Of a DNA stretch of 12,987 nucleotides, positions 1 through 7,615 are shown piece after piece (positions within the stretch are counted from its first letter, which is position 1; each line of letters starts with the position of its first letter). Source of the DNA: JANPJV01 sp031425695 (GTDB lineage Bacteria; Pseudomonadota; Gammaproteobacteria; Xanthomonadales; SZUA-5); contig JANPJV010000215.1 in assembly GCA_031425695.1 (NCBI GenBank), forward strand, positions 1 to 12,987. Direction: 5' to 3'. The translations under genes were made by a program, and so were the position numbers. The notes beneath the pieces were generated by a model. That model worked only from the letters and a program-made list of their open reading frames with translations, had not been told where the DNA came from and searched no databases.

Positions 1-82
1 CCGGACCTTGTCCGGACGCTCTTGGTCAGGCGTCATGAAAAGCGTCCGGACAAGGTCCGGACCCACCAAGGTCCGGACCCAC
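1..82 (-). repeat. GTGG-headed palindromic repeat cluster A (3' flank of acyl-CoA dehydrogenase gene)
   Basis: Read in the direction of the neighbouring gene, this starts 9 bases after its stop codon. It holds a partial 16-base copy (67-82), a full 26-base copy (41-66), a 20-base loop (21-40) and an inverted copy (1-20) cut by the window edge. Bases 1-20 are the exact reverse complement of 41-60. Each unit has a GTGG head, arms GTCCGGAC around CTT, and a GCT tail, so a single unit can fold into an 8-bp hairpin and the pair into one long hairpin. The same unit recurs in clusters B (3025-3234) and C (12813-12987). The architecture resembles REP elements; the function is not shown by the sequence. 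Confidence 0.85.
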
Positions 83-91
83 GGAAGCTCA

Positions 92-1885
92 TCACGCCAA
101 TGCCGCCTCGACCGAGGTCGTCAGCGACTCGGCACCTGCACGCACACATGCGGCGTGGGTCAGTGTGCGCGAGAGCATGCGGTCGAAGTAGAAGCGTACG
201 GTGGCGAGCTTGGCCTCGCGAAATTCTGGCGTGCCGGTGTAGCTCTCGCGGGTGACCGCCTCGGCCTGGCGCGCCATCAGGTAGGCGAAGGTGACGTAAC
301 CCGAATAGAACAGGTAATCGACCGCGGCAGCGCCAATCTCGTCGGGGTTCTGGGCGGCGCGCTTGCCAATCTCGCCGGTGAGCTGCGCCCATTCGTTGGC
401 GAGCTTCACCAGTGGGACGACGAACGCGGCGATCTCCAGGTTCCCGGCGTTGGTCTCGCAGAAGCGCCCAATCTCTTCCAGGAAGTGGCGGAAGCCAATC
501 GCCTGCTGGCCCATGATCTTGCGCCCGAGCAGGTCGAGTGCCTGGATCTGCGTGGTGCCCTCGTAGATGGTGGTGATGCGCGCGTCGCGCATGAGCTGCT
601 CGAGGCCCCACTCGCGGATGTAGCCATGGCCGCCGAGCACCTGGATTCCGTGGCTCGTGCACTCAATGGCGAGCTCGGTGAGCATGGTCTTGGTGATCGG
701 GGTCAGGAACGACAACAGCTCGTCAGCGCGCTTGCGGACGTCGGCATCTGGCGAATGCGCGACCAGGTCGACCTGCAGCGCCGCGTAGAAGCACAGCGCG
801 CGCCCGGCTTCGGCAACCGCCTTCTGGGTCATCAGCATGCGCCGCACGTCTGGATGCACGACGATCGGATCGGCGGGCTTGTCGGGACGCTTGGGACCCG
901 AGAGCGAGCGCATCTGCACGCGATCCTTCGCGTATGCGAGCGAGTTCTGCAATGCCGTCTCGATGAGGCCGAGGCCCTGCACGCCGACGCCGAGGCGGGC
1001 GGTGTTCATCATGGTGAACATGGCATTGAGCCCGCGGTTGGGCGGACCGATGAGGTAGCCCTCGGCACCGTCGAAGTTCATCACGCAGGTAGCCGAGCCC
1101 TTGAGGCCCATCTTGTGCTCGATGCCGCCGCAGGTGACCGCATTGCGGGCGCCGACGCTGCCGTCGCGCGCGACCTTGAACTTGGGCACGATGAACATGC
1201 TGATGCCCTTCGTGCCAGCCGGCGCATCCGGCAGGCGCGCGAGCACCAGATGCATGATGTTCGGACAGAAATCGTGTTCGCCCGCAGTGATGAAGATCTT
1301 GGTACCGAAGAGTCGATAGCTGCCGTCGCCCGCATCCTCGGCGCGCGTGCGCATGAGGCCGAGATCAGACCCGCAATGCGGCTCGGTCAGGCACATGCTG
1401 CCGGTCCACTCGCCCGCCAGGATGCGTGGGATGAAGACCTCGCGCTGCCATTCTTCGCCGTGATGCATGAGCGCGTCGACCGCGCCAGCGGAAAGCAGGG
1501 GATAGGTGCCCCAGGCGATATTGCTGGACTCGATCATCTCCTTGAAAACATAGCCGATGCTCTCTGGCATGCCCTGGCCGCCGTAGGCCGGCGCACCGCA
1601 CAGACCGCTCCAGCCGCCTTCGACGAAGCGCGCGTACGCATCCCGGAAAGCCTGCGGCGTGGTCACCGTCTGCGTGGCCTTGTCGTAATGACAGCCTTCC
1701 TCGTCGCCGATCGCATTCGTGGGCGCCAGGATCTGCTCGCAGAACTTTGCGCCTTCTTCCAGGATGGCTTCGACCATTTCGCGCGTTGCATTCTCGCCGC
1801 CGGTGATCTGCGCGTAGACGCTCGCCGCGTCGAGCACATCGAACAGCACGAAGCGCATATCGGTCTGCGGGGCGGTGTATTTCAT
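92..1885 (-). CDS. Acyl-CoA dehydrogenase, long form with C-terminal extension domain (597 aa)
   Basis: This is a flavin enzyme of the acyl-CoA dehydrogenase family, which forms the alpha,beta double bond of an acyl-CoA and passes electrons to an electron-transfer flavoprotein. The order of regions fits the roughly 600-residue subfamily: a short N-terminal segment (about 2-35), the helical N domain (about 38-160), the beta domain with C165-L-T-E-P and G-S-D at 172-174, the C-terminal helical domain, and a further C-terminal domain (about 465-590). The catalytic glutamate is likely E442 in the motif YEGTTQIQA. This subfamily includes fatty acyl-CoA dehydrogenases and the 3-methylmercaptopropionyl-CoA enzyme DmdC; the substrate cannot be told from sequence. 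The ATG at 1885 has an AAGGA about 10 bases upstream. The gene lies 72 bases behind the lipoprotein gene on the same strand, so co-transcription is possible. Repeat cluster A begins 9 bases after its stop. Confidence 0.96.
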   Translation of the reverse strand: MKYTAPQTDMRFVLFDVLDAASVYAQITGGENATREMVEAILEEGAKFCEQILAPTNAIGDEEGCHYDKATQTVTTPQAFRDAYARFVEGGWSGLCGAPAYGGQGMPESIGYVFKEMIESSNIAWGTYPLLSAGAVDALMHHGEEWQREVFIPRILAGEWTGSMCLTEPHCGSDLGLMRTRAEDAGDGSYRLFGTKIFITAGEHDFCPNIMHLVLARLPDAPAGTKGISMFIVPKFKVARDGSVGARNAVTCGGIEHKMGLKGSATCVMNFDGAEGYLIGPPNRGLNAMFTMMNTARLGVGVQGLGLIETALQNSLAYAKDRVQMRSLSGPKRPDKPADPIVVHPDVRRMLMTQKAVAEAGRALCFYAALQVDLVAHSPDADVRKRADELLSFLTPITKTMLTELAIECTSHGIQVLGGHGYIREWGLEQLMRDARITTIYEGTTQIQALDLLGRKIMGQQAIGFRHFLEEIGRFCETNAGNLEIAAFVVPLVKLANEWAQLTGEIGKRAAQNPDEIGAAAVDYLFYSGYVTFAYLMARQAEAVTRESYTGTPEFREAKLATVRFYFDRMLSRTLTHAACVRAGAESLTTSVEAALA

Positions 1886-1957
1886 TATTTGCTCGTCCTT
1901 AAGGATCAGCGTTTGAATTCGTGGGTGCAGCCATGGCTGCGATGCTCATCGTGCCAG

Positions 1958-2434
1958 TCAGCGGTACGACCCAGGCTTGCCAGGCGTGGCGCGCAGGCGC
2001 CCCTCGTAGCGGATCGGATAGCGAACTTTAGGTTTGTTGATGTGGAGCTCTCCCTCCAGAACATACGCGAGCGCATCCGCGGTCCCGAGGGCGCGCAGGG
2101 CGGGCAGGGTGCTCTCGGGGCCGAGATCGATCCGAACCACGTCGCCTGCAACCGGTGCCAGCGTGGTGTTCAAGGCGGCGGTGCCACTGGTGACCTGGCG
2201 CCCGTCGAAGCTCAGCTTCCAGGCAAACTCGGCAAGCTCGAGCGGCATGCTCGCGGGGCTGTCGAGGCGCACGCGTGCGGAGTAGCGGCCTTCCAGCAGC
2301 TCGATCTCCTGCACGCTCATGCCAGGCGGGCCGAGCACCCGTTTCGTGCCGCCACAGGCGCTGAGCAGCGCGATCAAAAGCATCAATGAAAAGATGCGCG
2401 AAAAGTTCAAGAGGAAGCGGGCAGGATGCGCCAT
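1958..2434 (-). CDS. Predicted lipoprotein with LEA type 2 / WHy-like domain (158 aa)
   Basis: The N-terminus is a lipoprotein signal: a basic start, a hydrophobic stretch (14-24) and the lipobox L24-S-A-C27. The mature protein would begin at Cys27 with Gly next to it, which in Gram-negative bacteria favours sorting to the outer membrane. The rest (about 40-150) is a single beta-rich domain with alternating hydrophobic strands. It fits small LEA type 2 (WHy) lipoproteins of gammaproteobacteria, judged by pattern rather than by search. LEA/WHy domains are linked to desiccation or stress protection in other organisms, but the role here is unknown. The ATG at 2434 has GGAGA five bases upstream. 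It sits between the MAPEG gene (88-base gap) and the acyl-CoA dehydrogenase gene (72-base gap) on the same strand. Confidence 0.88.
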   Translation of the reverse strand: MAHPARFLLNFSRIFSLMLLIALLSACGGTKRVLGPPGMSVQEIELLEGRYSARVRLDSPASMPLELAEFAWKLSFDGRQVTSGTAALNTTLAPVAGDVVRIDLGPESTLPALRALGTADALAYVLEGELHINKPKVRYPIRYEGRLRATPGKPGSYR

Positions 2435-2522
2435 GGTGTCTCCAGGAAGTTACGCTCGGGCGTCGGTCAGGATGCGATCGCGGCGATGGACACCAGCCGC
2501 TTGCGCGAGTTTCAGGCGATTT

Positions 2523-2921
2523 CTACTCTCCCCACCAGGGTCGCGACAGCAGCGCCAGCGGCATGATCAGCAGCAGCACGAAAGTCGTCAGCGTCCCGAC
2601 GAAGCGCCCGAAGCTTACGCCCGCCGACAGGGTGAGTCCGTAGGCATGCAGCAGCCGCCCCACCATGATTGCCGTGCCGAAGCCATGCAGGAGTGCGGGC
2701 GCCATGCCGGCGGCCTCGCACAGTCCGAGCAGGATCAGCAACAGCGGGAGATATTCGATCGCGTTGCCATGCACGCGGATGCAACGGGTGAGCTCGTGAT
2801 TGGCCCCGTCGCCAATGCCGATCTTGCTGCGCTGGCGCACCAGCACCACGCGGATCGACAGCAGCAACACCAGCAGGCCCGCGAACGCGGCATACATCGC
2901 GGTGATCGGGAAGCTGCTCAT
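2523..2921 (-). CDS. MAPEG family integral membrane protein, YecN-like (132 aa)
   Basis: This is a small inner-membrane protein of the MAPEG superfamily, which includes microsomal glutathione transferases and bacterial YecN-like proteins of uncertain substrate. Four hydrophobic segments are visible at about 5-25, 53-72, 75-95 and 107-126. Family hallmarks are the IGDG stretch after helix 1, the R-x-H-G-N-A-I-E-Y segment (49-57) opening helix 2, and GRLLHAYGL (88-96) in helix 3. The ATG at 2921 is chosen because AGGAGA lies four bases upstream and the protein then has the family's usual length. The open frame continues 100 codons further upstream, but that stretch translates the repeat array at 3025-3234 and is not a believable protein. 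The neighbours on the same strand are the PhoX-like gene upstream and the lipoprotein gene downstream. Confidence 0.93.
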   Translation of the reverse strand: MSSFPITAMYAAFAGLLVLLLSIRVVLVRQRSKIGIGDGANHELTRCIRVHGNAIEYLPLLLILLGLCEAAGMAPALLHGFGTAIMVGRLLHAYGLTLSAGVSFGRFVGTLTTFVLLLIMPLALLSRPWWGE

Positions 2922-2995
2922 GTCGTCTCCTGGTGCGTCGTGCGAATGGCGGACGATGGACGCAAACGCTGGCGTCGGCAACCGCCTGGCTTTGC

Positions 2996-3256
2996 AGGAT
3001 GGGGTGAGCTGATTTCTGGTATCGGTGGGTCGGCGCTGCGCGCGGACGCTATTTGGCTCTCGGTGGGTCTGCGCTGCTCGCGGCGCTTTTTGGCTCCTGG
3101 TGGGTCTGCGCTGCGCGCGGACGCTTTTGGCTTGGTGGGTCTGCGCTGCGCGCGGACGCTTTTTGGCATGGTGGGTCTGCGCTGCGCGCGGACGCTTTTT
3201 CCTTCCAAAGCGTCGGCGCATAGCGCAGACCCACCAAAATCAGCTCAGCGCATCCT
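2996..3256. repeat. 261-bp element bounded by 20-bp inverted repeats
   Basis: Bases 2996-3015 and the reverse complement of 3237-3256 agree at 18 of 20 positions: AGGATG, three variable bases, then TGAGCTGATTT. These ends enclose the whole cluster B repeat array. The right end reaches into the stop codon of the PhoX-like gene, while the left end lies in the region upstream of the MAPEG gene. No target-site duplication is evident outside the ends. Either a MITE-like element or an inverted duplication of the PhoX 3' flank would give this arrangement. No open frame inside it looks genuine. Confidence 0.75.
3025..3234 (-). repeat. GTGG-headed palindromic repeat cluster B (3' flank of PhoX-like gene)
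   Basis: Five plus-strand copies start at 3025, 3063, 3100, 3135 and 3171 with a period of 35-38 bases, followed by one inverted copy at 3209-3234. Each is 26 bases (the second lacks one base), with head GTGG and tail GCT. The usual core is GTCTGCGC-TGC-GCGCGGAC, which folds into an 8-bp stem with one T-G wobble. Spacers are T-rich (TTTTTGGC-like). In the direction of the PhoX-like gene, the single sense copy starts 20 bases after the stop. It can pair with the next copy across a 12-base loop (3197-3208). Head, tail and stem length match clusters A and C, but the stem sequence differs by compensating changes. Confidence 0.88.
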
Positions 3257-4607
3257 ACCCGGCCAGCCACTCCTCCCACGGCCCGGTAATCGCGACTGAG
3301 AAGCCAGGACGATACACATTCGCAAACAGCCACTTGCCGTCGGGCGAGACGCAGCAGCCGGCCCATTCCGCGCTGCCAGGATCGGTGCGCGTTTTCGGTG
3401 TCACGTTCTCTGCGAGCGTGAGCAGGCGCCCGTCATTTCCCAGCCATTTCAATCCCTGGCGGGCACGCTGCAGGCTGTCCTCGCAGATCACCATCCCGGG
3501 GCTCATGCCCGGTCCGGGGCAGAGATTGTCCGGATAATCCAGCACCAGCCGATCGGCGACTTCCAGCATCAGCTCTAGCACCTGCGCAGTGGGATCAAAG
3601 CGCCACAGCTGACCGCTGCCGGCGTCGCCGCCTGCGGTCGACGTGAACCAGATGCCATCGGTCCGCGCGAGGCAACCTTCGAGCCGCAGGAAACGGCTCG
3701 CGCCCTGCACGAGTCCCTGGGCGACGACGCCACCCTGGTCGATACTGCCCGGGGCATGGCCGCGCAACGGGTCGGCTATTGGCACCCAGTCCACCTGCCA
3801 CTGCTGGCCGACGCGCACACCACGGCGCAGGTCCGGACCGCCCCGCGCAAGCAGCATCTCCAGATGCCCGCCCGCGTGCAGATCGCCGCGCACACGTGGA
3901 GTGAAACGATAGAAGCCGGCCTCGATTTCGCGGTCTTCGGTCAAATAGACAACGCCGCTTTTCGGATCGATGGCCACCGCCTCGTGGCGAAACAGGCCCA
4001 TGGCCTCGATGGGACGCGCGTGCGCAGCGCCACTCGCAGCCACCTCGAACACCAGGCCGTGCGGATGCTGCAAGGGCGTGCGGTCCTGGGCGCGGACCTG
4101 CCCGCGCGCCACGACGATCTCCTCGCAACTGAGCCAGGTGCCCCAGGGCGTGATGCCGCCGGCGCAGTTGACCAGCGTGCCCGTGAGGCCCACCTCCGCC
4201 GCAACCAGGCGTTCGCGGCGCAGGTCCACGCGCAGGCGCACGCAGCCACCGCCGCAACTCGCATCCCAGGCGAGCTCCGGCGCGGCAAAGGCACCGTCGG
4301 TCAAGGTGATCTCGTGGTTGCGGATCAGGGTCAGCTCGTTGCCGTCGGCTGCCGCCACGCCCATGCCGTCGGCGGCTGCGGGGATGCGCCCGCCGCCAGC
4401 GAGCTGGTCGCCCGTCCAGCCGAAGCTGAAATAGCGAAATCCTTCGGGCAGGCGCAGCAGACGCCGGCCAGTGGTCGCGTCGCGGACAGGCTGCAGGCTG
4501 CGGTCGATGCGACGCCGCTGCCTGGACTCGCTGCCGGCAAACGCCGGCGCGAAACCGACGGCCAGGCCGGCGCGCAGCACATTCTCGAGGAAACGTCGGC
4601 GATCCAT
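3255..4607 (-). CDS. PhoX/DUF839 family protein with Tat signal, putative phosphatase (450 aa)
   Basis: This is an exported beta-propeller protein of the PhoX (DUF839) family, whose studied members are Ca/Fe-dependent periplasmic alkaline phosphatases. The N-terminus RRRFLENVLRAGLAVGFA fits a twin-arginine signal (R3-R-x-F-L), meaning export in folded form with metals bound. Family motifs follow in order: N97-H-E, GTWLSCEE (156-163), HPHG (181-184), R207-H-E-A, YLTED (221-225), C375-E-D, EWAG (414-417) and SPDG (421-424). By position Cys161 could match the iron-ligand cysteine of PhoX; this is an inference. At 450 residues it is shorter than classical PhoX, but similar short forms exist. The start at 4607 lacks a clear Shine-Dalgarno site but gives a complete Tat signal. 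It is divergent from the TonB-dependent receptor across a 293-base gap, and repeat cluster B follows its stop. Phosphatase activity is family knowledge, not proven here. Confidence 0.93.
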   Translation of the reverse strand: MDRRRFLENVLRAGLAVGFAPAFAGSESRQRRRIDRSLQPVRDATTGRRLLRLPEGFRYFSFGWTGDQLAGGGRIPAAADGMGVAAADGNELTLIRNHEITLTDGAFAAPELAWDASCGGGCVRLRVDLRRERLVAAEVGLTGTLVNCAGGITPWGTWLSCEEIVVARGQVRAQDRTPLQHPHGLVFEVAASGAAHARPIEAMGLFRHEAVAIDPKSGVVYLTEDREIEAGFYRFTPRVRGDLHAGGHLEMLLARGGPDLRRGVRVGQQWQVDWVPIADPLRGHAPGSIDQGGVVAQGLVQGASRFLRLEGCLARTDGIWFTSTAGGDAGSGQLWRFDPTAQVLELMLEVADRLVLDYPDNLCPGPGMSPGMVICEDSLQRARQGLKWLGNDGRLLTLAENVTPKTRTDPGSAEWAGCCVSPDGKWLFANVYRPGFSVAITGPWEEWLAG

Positions 4608-4900
4608 TCAAGGGCGCTCGGTCGGGATGCCGGCAGGATACGACCGATCCGGGACGACGGCGCTCCCGCCCCCAGGTCTGCCATCCGGTGAGCAAATGGG
4701 CAGCGAGCCCAGGACGGGCGCCCCGCGGAAGCCCGCTCTTCACATCTGTGTTGCGCGAACGCTACATTGCGAAGGCACTTTTGCAACCGTTAGCTTTTTG
4801 TTAGCCTCGCCAACGCTCAGGGATGGGGCTAGGACGAAAGTCCTGTCAGGAAGGCAAAAAGTCCCGAGATTTATCCGTGAAGTCTTTTGGAGAGTGCTAA
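4608..4900. promoter_or_regulatory. Divergent intergenic region between PhoX-like gene and TonB-dependent receptor gene
   Basis: These 293 bases must hold the promoters of both divergent genes. No open frame looks genuine. The AT-richest part, about 4770-4805, is the likely promoter area for the receptor. A TTGCAA at 4781 and a TAGCCT at 4802 are only 15 bases apart, so no firm -35/-10 pair can be named. No match to a Pho box or Fur box was recognised by eye. The receptor-proximal part (4816-4868) looks structured and is listed separately. Confidence 0.5.
4816..4868 (+). promoter_or_regulatory. Structured 5' leader in front of the TonB-dependent receptor gene
   Basis: A hairpin AGGAC-GAAA-GTCCT (4831-4844) has a perfect 5-bp stem and a GNRA-type tetraloop. 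CTCAGGGA (4816-4823) and TCCCGAG (4862-4868) can pair around it as a closing stem of 7 bp with one bulged A. The closing stem ends 20 bases before the GGAGAG ribosome site at 4889. TCCTG-T-CAGGA (4841-4851) is also a dyad that overlaps the hairpin's 3' arm, so it could be a DNA operator or a competing fold. It does not match a riboswitch class I can name. Regulation is an inference from the fold and the position. Confidence 0.4.
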
Positions 4901-7591
4901 ATGAGCTTGAAACTTCGAGAATTGAACCGGTCCATCGCCAGCGCTCTTGCGTTCGGTTCGGTGGCCGCGTTCGCGGTGGCCTTCCCGGCCTTCGCACAGG
5001 ACGCTGAGGAAGAGACCGACGAAACTGCCCGTATGGACACCGTCGAGGTGACCGGCTCGCGCATCAAACGTACGGATGCCGAAGGCTCCGTGCCAGTGAC
5101 CGTGATCGATCGCCAGCAGCTCGAGCTGTCGGGCGACGTGTCGGTTGCCGATTATCTGCGTAACACCACGTTCAACTCCTTCGGTTCCTTCCGCCCGCAG
5201 TCAGGTTCTTCGGCACAGTCGTTCGCCGAGCTCTCGCTGCGTGGTCTGGGCGGCGCCCGTACCCTGATCCTGATCGACGGCCGTCGCGCCCCGATCGCGC
5301 CGCAGGTTGGCCAGGGCCAGGATCTGAACTCGATCCCGCTGGCAGCTGTCGAGCGCATCGAAATCCTGTCCGATGGCGCATCCGCCATCTACGGTTCCGA
5401 CGCAATCGGTGGCGTGGTCAACATCATCACGCGCAAAGATTTCACTGGCGTGGAAATGTCGGTTGGCGCGTCCAACCCGTCTGCCGTTGGCGGCGAAACT
5501 GAAGAAGCTTCCGTGATCTTCGGTGCGGCCGGCGACCGTGGCAGCATGCTGGCGGGTGCTTCTTACAGCAATCGCGGCATCATCTTCGACCGCGACAGCG
5601 AGTACAAAGGTATCGGCGGTTCGAGCTTCTCGGGCAACTTCATCACCGCGAATGCGGCGCCGGGCACGCTGTACGGCTTCACCCCGGGTGGTTTCCTCGC
5701 GAATCCGACCAACGGTTCGGTGATTCCGGGCAACGGTTGTACGGCAGAGGGCTTCTACACCTCGGGTTCGGGTGCCGGCCGTCGCTGCTTGTACAACTTC
5801 AACCTGGTCTCGGCGGCAGAAGCCGAAATCCGCAACAGCTCGCTGTTCGCGCGTGGCAACTACGAGATCAATGAAGATTGGTCGACCTACCTCAACGCCA
5901 ACGTCAGCCGCGTGACCTCTTTTGGTCGCTACGCGCCGGTGCCGTCGTCGCCGTTCCCGGGTGGCGCTCCGTTCATCCCGGTCGGCTCGCCGAACCATCC
6001 GGCCGTGCGCTTCCCGGGTCAAGGTTACGACCCCACTCGCCCGGTTTTCACCCGTCTCCGCTTTTCCGCGCTGGGTAATCGCGACACCACCACCGATGCC
6101 AATGTCTATTACTTTGACGTTGGTTTCGACGGTCGTATCGGTGCGTTCGATGTGAACTTCGGTGGTCGCCACGTCGAGTCGAAGTACCTCGAGCTCGGCC
6201 GCAACTACGTCGTCGGTGGTCTGGCCCAGCAAGCTATTGCCAGCGGTGCGTACAACATCTACAACCCGTCGGCCAACTCGCGTTCGGTTCTCGACTCGCT
6301 GATCGCCACGATCAATCGTGAAGGTCAGTTCAAGATCGAAGAGCTGTACGCGCAAGCGAACGTCGATCTGTTCGAAATGGGCGGCGGTGTTGCTGGCTTG
6401 GCATTCGGTGCGGAATACCGCGACGAAACCTATGCCGACATCTTCGATACCCTGCAGTCCTCGGGCCAGATCGTCGGTTCGGCCGGCAACTCGGCCTTTG
6501 GTGGTCGCTCGGTCGCCGCGGCATATGCCGAAGCGCTGTTCCCGGTCCTGGAAAACCTCGAGTTCAACCTCGCGGCGCGTTATGACCGCTACAGCGACTA
6601 CGGTTCGGACGTGTCCCCGAAGATCTCGGTGCGTTTCACCCCGATCGAAAGCTTGGTGCTGCGTGCCAGCTTCGGCCAGGGCTTCCGCGCCCCGACGCTC
6701 GACATCCTGTCGCAGCAGCCGGCGTTCTCGGCCGACTCGGTCACCGATCGTGCCACCTGTCTCGCCTTCGGCTTGCCGGCCACCTGCTCCACGCAGGTTT
6801 CCGCGTATGTCATCGGCAACCCGGACCTCACCTCTGAGACCTCGGACCAGTGGTCTGCTGGCTTGGCGTGGGATGCCACCGACTGGTTGAACCTGTCGTT
6901 GGATTACTGGGATACCCAGGTTGAAGGCCGTATTGCGGCGATCAGCACCGGTCAGATCATCAACTGTCTGGCGGGCGCTTCGTCCAACTGCCCTGCTGGC
7001 CTGACCAACCTGCCCGCCAACGCGTCGCCGCCGGTGCCGTCGAACGGCCTCGGTCTCGCGCGTGAGCCGGGCAGCGGTGCGATCCTGTACGTGCAGCGCG
7101 GTTTCACCAACTTGGGCACGCTCGAGCTCAACGGTGCCGACCTCAACGTTCGCACGAACTTCGACTTCGCCGATTTCGGCAGCCTGCGTAGTCAGCTGCA
7201 GATCAGCCGCGTGTTCGACTTCTTCGTCGACGGCGGTGGCAATGTGGTCGACGAAGCCGGCAACCCGAAGTACCGCGCCAACCTGAACTCCGAGTGGACC
7301 ATGGGGGACTTCAGCTTTGCGTGGAACCTGAGCTTCATCGACGGTTACGAGTCGACGGCTTTCGCCAACGGCGATCCGGACTACCCGGCGCGCCTGCCGT
7401 CCCACACCACGCATGACCTCCAGGCTTCCTGGAACTCGCCGTGGCAGGGTCGCTTCACCGTCGGCATGCAGAACGTGTTTGATCGCGAGCCGGTCATCGA
7501 TCCGTACGATCCGTCTGGTCGTGGCTTCCTGTTCTCGCTGTACGACCAGTACGGTCGCGTGCCGTACTTCCGTTACACGCAGACGTTCTAA
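4901..7591 (+). CDS. TonB-dependent outer membrane receptor (896 aa)
   Basis: This is an outer membrane gated channel that imports a scarce nutrient with energy from TonB-ExbB-ExbD. The start at 4901 has GGAGAG seven bases upstream and gives a signal peptide with likely cleavage after A32 (FPAFA-QD). A TonB-box-like stretch (about 46-55, DTVEVTGSRI) is followed by the plug domain (about 60-175), with LRGLGGARTLILIDGRR-type and DGASAIYGSDAIGGVVNII motifs. The rest is a 22-strand type beta-barrel ending in a terminal aromatic residue (YFRYTQTF). It belongs to the group of receptors with an LRGLG plug motif that is abundant in Xanthomonadales; the substrate is unknown. Its neighbour is a PhoX-like phosphatase, so a phosphorylated substrate is possible but unproven. 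Codon choice appears skewed to GGT, CGT and C-ending codons more than in its neighbours, which suggests high expression. A strong terminator follows. Confidence 0.96.
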   Translation: MSLKLRELNRSIASALAFGSVAAFAVAFPAFAQDAEEETDETARMDTVEVTGSRIKRTDAEGSVPVTVIDRQQLELSGDVSVADYLRNTTFNSFGSFRPQSGSSAQSFAELSLRGLGGARTLILIDGRRAPIAPQVGQGQDLNSIPLAAVERIEILSDGASAIYGSDAIGGVVNIITRKDFTGVEMSVGASNPSAVGGETEEASVIFGAAGDRGSMLAGASYSNRGIIFDRDSEYKGIGGSSFSGNFITANAAPGTLYGFTPGGFLANPTNGSVIPGNGCTAEGFYTSGSGAGRRCLYNFNLVSAAEAEIRNSSLFARGNYEINEDWSTYLNANVSRVTSFGRYAPVPSSPFPGGAPFIPVGSPNHPAVRFPGQGYDPTRPVFTRLRFSALGNRDTTTDANVYYFDVGFDGRIGAFDVNFGGRHVESKYLELGRNYVVGGLAQQAIASGAYNIYNPSANSRSVLDSLIATINREGQFKIEELYAQANVDLFEMGGGVAGLAFGAEYRDETYADIFDTLQSSGQIVGSAGNSAFGGRSVAAAYAEALFPVLENLEFNLAARYDRYSDYGSDVSPKISVRFTPIESLVLRASFGQGFRAPTLDILSQQPAFSADSVTDRATCLAFGLPATCSTQVSAYVIGNPDLTSETSDQWSAGLAWDATDWLNLSLDYWDTQVEGRIAAISTGQIINCLAGASSNCPAGLTNLPANASPPVPSNGLGLAREPGSGAILYVQRGFTNLGTLELNGADLNVRTNFDFADFGSLRSQLQISRVFDFFVDGGGNVVDEAGNPKYRANLNSEWTMGDFSFAWNLSFIDGYESTAFANGDPDYPARLPSHTTHDLQASWNSPWQGRFTVGMQNVFDREPVIDPYDPSGRGFLFSLYDQYGRVPYFRYTQTF

Positions 7592-7615
7592 AAACAAGCT
7601 GTACGTTTGACTTCG

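Noticed and set aside
8..2389. 793-residue plus-strand open frame
   Set aside because: It runs antisense to the acyl-CoA dehydrogenase and lipoprotein genes. The length is a by-product of high GC and codon bias; its composition (rich in R, A, H, E, G) shows no domain.
2922..3221. N-terminal extension of the MAPEG protein by 100 residues
   Set aside because: The extension translates the GTGG repeat array into a repetitive basic peptide; the ATG at 2921 has an AGGAGA and gives the normal family length.
3595..4743. 382-residue minus-strand frame overlapping the PhoX-like gene
   Set aside because: It is an out-of-frame shadow on the same strand; the true frame carries a Tat signal and all PhoX motifs.
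4816..4868. Cyclic-di-GMP (GEMM) riboswitch
   Set aside because: A GAAA tetraloop is present, but the conserved GEMM core sequences and second hairpin are missing.
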